This document shows, piece after piece, positions 62,841 through 64,000 of a DNA stretch of 64,000 nucleotides. Location: positions 496,001 to 560,000 of the forward strand of contig NZ_JAMRXH010000003.1 in assembly GCF_023740735.1 (NCBI RefSeq), written 5' to 3'. Each line of letters starts with the position of its first letter. The first letter of the stretch is position 1. Source of the DNA: Nocardia sp. CDC159. GTDB lineage: Bacteria; Actinomycetota; Actinomycetes; Mycobacteriales; Mycobacteriaceae. The translations under genes were made by a program, and so were the position numbers. The notes beneath the pieces are model-generated. The model was not told the DNA's origin, did not search any database, and saw only the letters and a program-made list of their open reading frames with translations.

Positions 62841-63905
62841 GTGACCGCTGATCAACGCGGATTTCCGGGCGTGCACCTGTGTGGCAGCCTCCCGTTCGGT
62901 CGAACGCGGGAGGCGTTCCACTGGATCCACAGCGAATTCGAGGCGCTGGTGCGCCGGGTGCCGGACGAAACCGGGGTGCGCGCCGGATTCATCTTCACGC
63001 AGCGACCGCACTTCACCGACAATCCGGCCTTCGAGGCGGCGGAACCCGTTCCCGGACAGCTGATCCCGCTGACCTGCGCACGTCTGCGGCATGGGGTGAC
63101 AGCGGCGGACGTGCGCTTCGAGCGGTTCCACTACGCCGACGCCGCCAAGGCTTCGTTCGCCGAATTCCACCGAGCGAAACGGGATGGGCTGTTCTTCCCC
63201 GGGACGAAGTTCATGTTCCCGATCCCCAGCCCGCTCACCCCGGTCGCCGTATTCGTGGCCCCGGATTCTCAGGGCCGGGTGTTACCCGCGTACGAGGCAC
63301 GGCTACAGGAGTCGATCTCGGAAATCCTCGCGTTGCTGCCCCATTCCGAACTCGCGATCCAGTGGGATGTTCCCGTCGAGGTCGTCAGCTGGGACGGCAT
63401 GATTCCGAATCCGTTGGAGACCAAGGAGAACCTGCTCACGTCTATGGCGCGGCTCGGCAACTGGATACCCGAGGATGTCGAATTGGGGTACCACCTCTGC
63501 TACGGCAACTCCGAAACGATCCAGCACCCGAGTGCGCCCGACACCACCGGCCTGGCCGAAATATGGCGCGGCCTGCGGGAAAACCTACACCGCACGATCG
63601 ATTTCGTGCACATGTCGGTTCCGATGGAGTGGCATTCAGTCGACCACTATCGCCCGCTGGCCGAGGTCGAATTCGATCCCGGAACGGATCTGTACCTCGG
63701 TCTGGTTCATTATCAGGACGGCGCGGCCGGGGCGCGCCGGCGAGCCGAGACCGCGGCGCGGGTGCTCGATCATCCATTCGGAATTTCGACCGAATGCGGG
63801 ATGGGGAGGTACGGCTCCGAGGAGAAGTTTCAGGCCGCGGTTCGGGCCCTTCGGACCCTGGCCGAGGAGAAGTCGCAGCAAAATCTTACCGATAGTGCTC
63901 ATTGA
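62841..63905 (+). CDS. MetE/UROD-like superfamily protein, copy B
   Basis: A 354-residue paralogue of the protein at 16630-17709, roughly three quarters identical by eye. The same segments are present: RGFPGVHLCGSLPF, LAIQWDVPVEVVSWDGM, GYHLCYGN (His-x-Cys) and FGISTECGMGRYGSEEKFQA with the distal Cys. A zinc-dependent methyl- or alkyl-transfer role is inferred from the resemblance to MetE-type metal sites. The GTG start aligns exactly with copy A. Downstream is a secreted protein gene instead of the pentapeptide-like gene. Confidence 0.75.
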   Translation: MTADQRGFPGVHLCGSLPFGRTREAFHWIHSEFEALVRRVPDETGVRAGFIFTQRPHFTDNPAFEAAEPVPGQLIPLTCARLRHGVTAADVRFERFHYADAAKASFAEFHRAKRDGLFFPGTKFMFPIPSPLTPVAVFVAPDSQGRVLPAYEARLQESISEILALLPHSELAIQWDVPVEVVSWDGMIPNPLETKENLLTSMARLGNWIPEDVELGYHLCYGNSETIQHPSAPDTTGLAEIWRGLRENLHRTIDFVHMSVPMEWHSVDHYRPLAEVEFDPGTDLYLGLVHYQDGAAGARRRAETAARVLDHPFGISTECGMGRYGSEEKFQAAVRALRTLAEEKSQQNLTDSAH

Positions 63906-63920
63906 GAAGGATCACAACCC

Positions 63921-64000
63921 GTGCTCGAGCGTATGAGAAAAACCGTGAGCGGGACTCTGCTGACGGCCGCTGCAGCCTTTTCGTTGATCGCGAGCGTCAC
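63921..64000 (+). CDS. Start of a secreted protein, truncated by the window end
   Basis: From the GTG at 63921 (or the ATG at 63933) the frame reads MRKTVSGTLLTAAAAFSLIA, a Sec signal peptide. GAAGG lies about ten bases before the GTG. It starts 15 bases after MetE-like copy B and is probably co-transcribed with it. The mature protein is outside the window. Confidence 0.6.
   Translation, partial: MLERMRKTVSGTLLTAAAAFSLIASV

Overview
The window is chromosomal DNA from a high-GC actinobacterium of the Mycobacteriales, most likely a Nocardia or close relative. The evidence is strong GC bias at third codon positions, frequent GTG starts, many apparently leaderless genes, and a gene order that, from memory, follows Mycobacterium tuberculosis from hemW (Rv2388c) to proA (Rv2427c): hemW, sirA-cysH-CbiX, cysA-cysW-cysT-subI, GH15 trehalase, lepA, rpsT, holA, comEC-comEA, degV-octT-gpgP-rsfS-nadD, CoxE/MoxR and proA. 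Accessory islands interrupt this backbone. No rRNA, tRNA, transposase, integrase or CRISPR array was recognised.

Positions 1-7.7 kb hold hemW, a SnoaL-like protein, and a sulfate assimilation operon (Cys leader peptide, sirA, cysH, cysD, cysN, sirohydrochlorin chelatase). CysDN makes APS, the APS-type CysH reduces it to sulfite, SirA makes sulfide, and the chelatase can supply siroheme. The matching sulfate importer subI-cysTWA lies at 25.1-28.8 kb on the other strand and has its own Cys leader peptide. Both leaders look leaderless and carry two Cys codons, which suggests one cysteine-sensing regulon at two loci.

Positions 7.8-18.4 kb are accessory: HAD phosphatase, AIM24 protein, SDR, WYL regulator opposite a VOC protein, secreted proteins, a decayed CPBP protease next to a P-loop protein, a Rid protein, a MetE/UROD-like protein and a pentapeptide-like protein. 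At 18.4-25 kb two Hsp70-like membrane ATPases flank a diiron oxygenase and ferredoxin-NADP reductase operon.

Positions 29-42 kb hold trehalase, a coupled pair resembling iniB/iniA (the GTPase has an altered P-loop), lepA, a PemK-like protein, rpsT, a small P-loop kinase, a tandem-repeat tract and holA. At 42.5-49.5 kb lie an epimerase, a secreted TNT-type NAD glycohydrolase with a small partner gene, a peptide-type binding lipoprotein, a secreted beta-propeller, a TetR regulator and a luciferase-like fragment.

Positions 49.5-62.4 kb hold comEC, a comEA gene broken by one in-frame amber codon, an HxlR regulator and aminotransferase separated by twin palindromes, a Ddl-like remnant, the degV-octT-gpgP-rsfS-nadD operon, a MoxR/VWA module and proA. 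The window ends with a second MetE/UROD-like paralogue, 45 kb from the first, and the start of a secreted protein.
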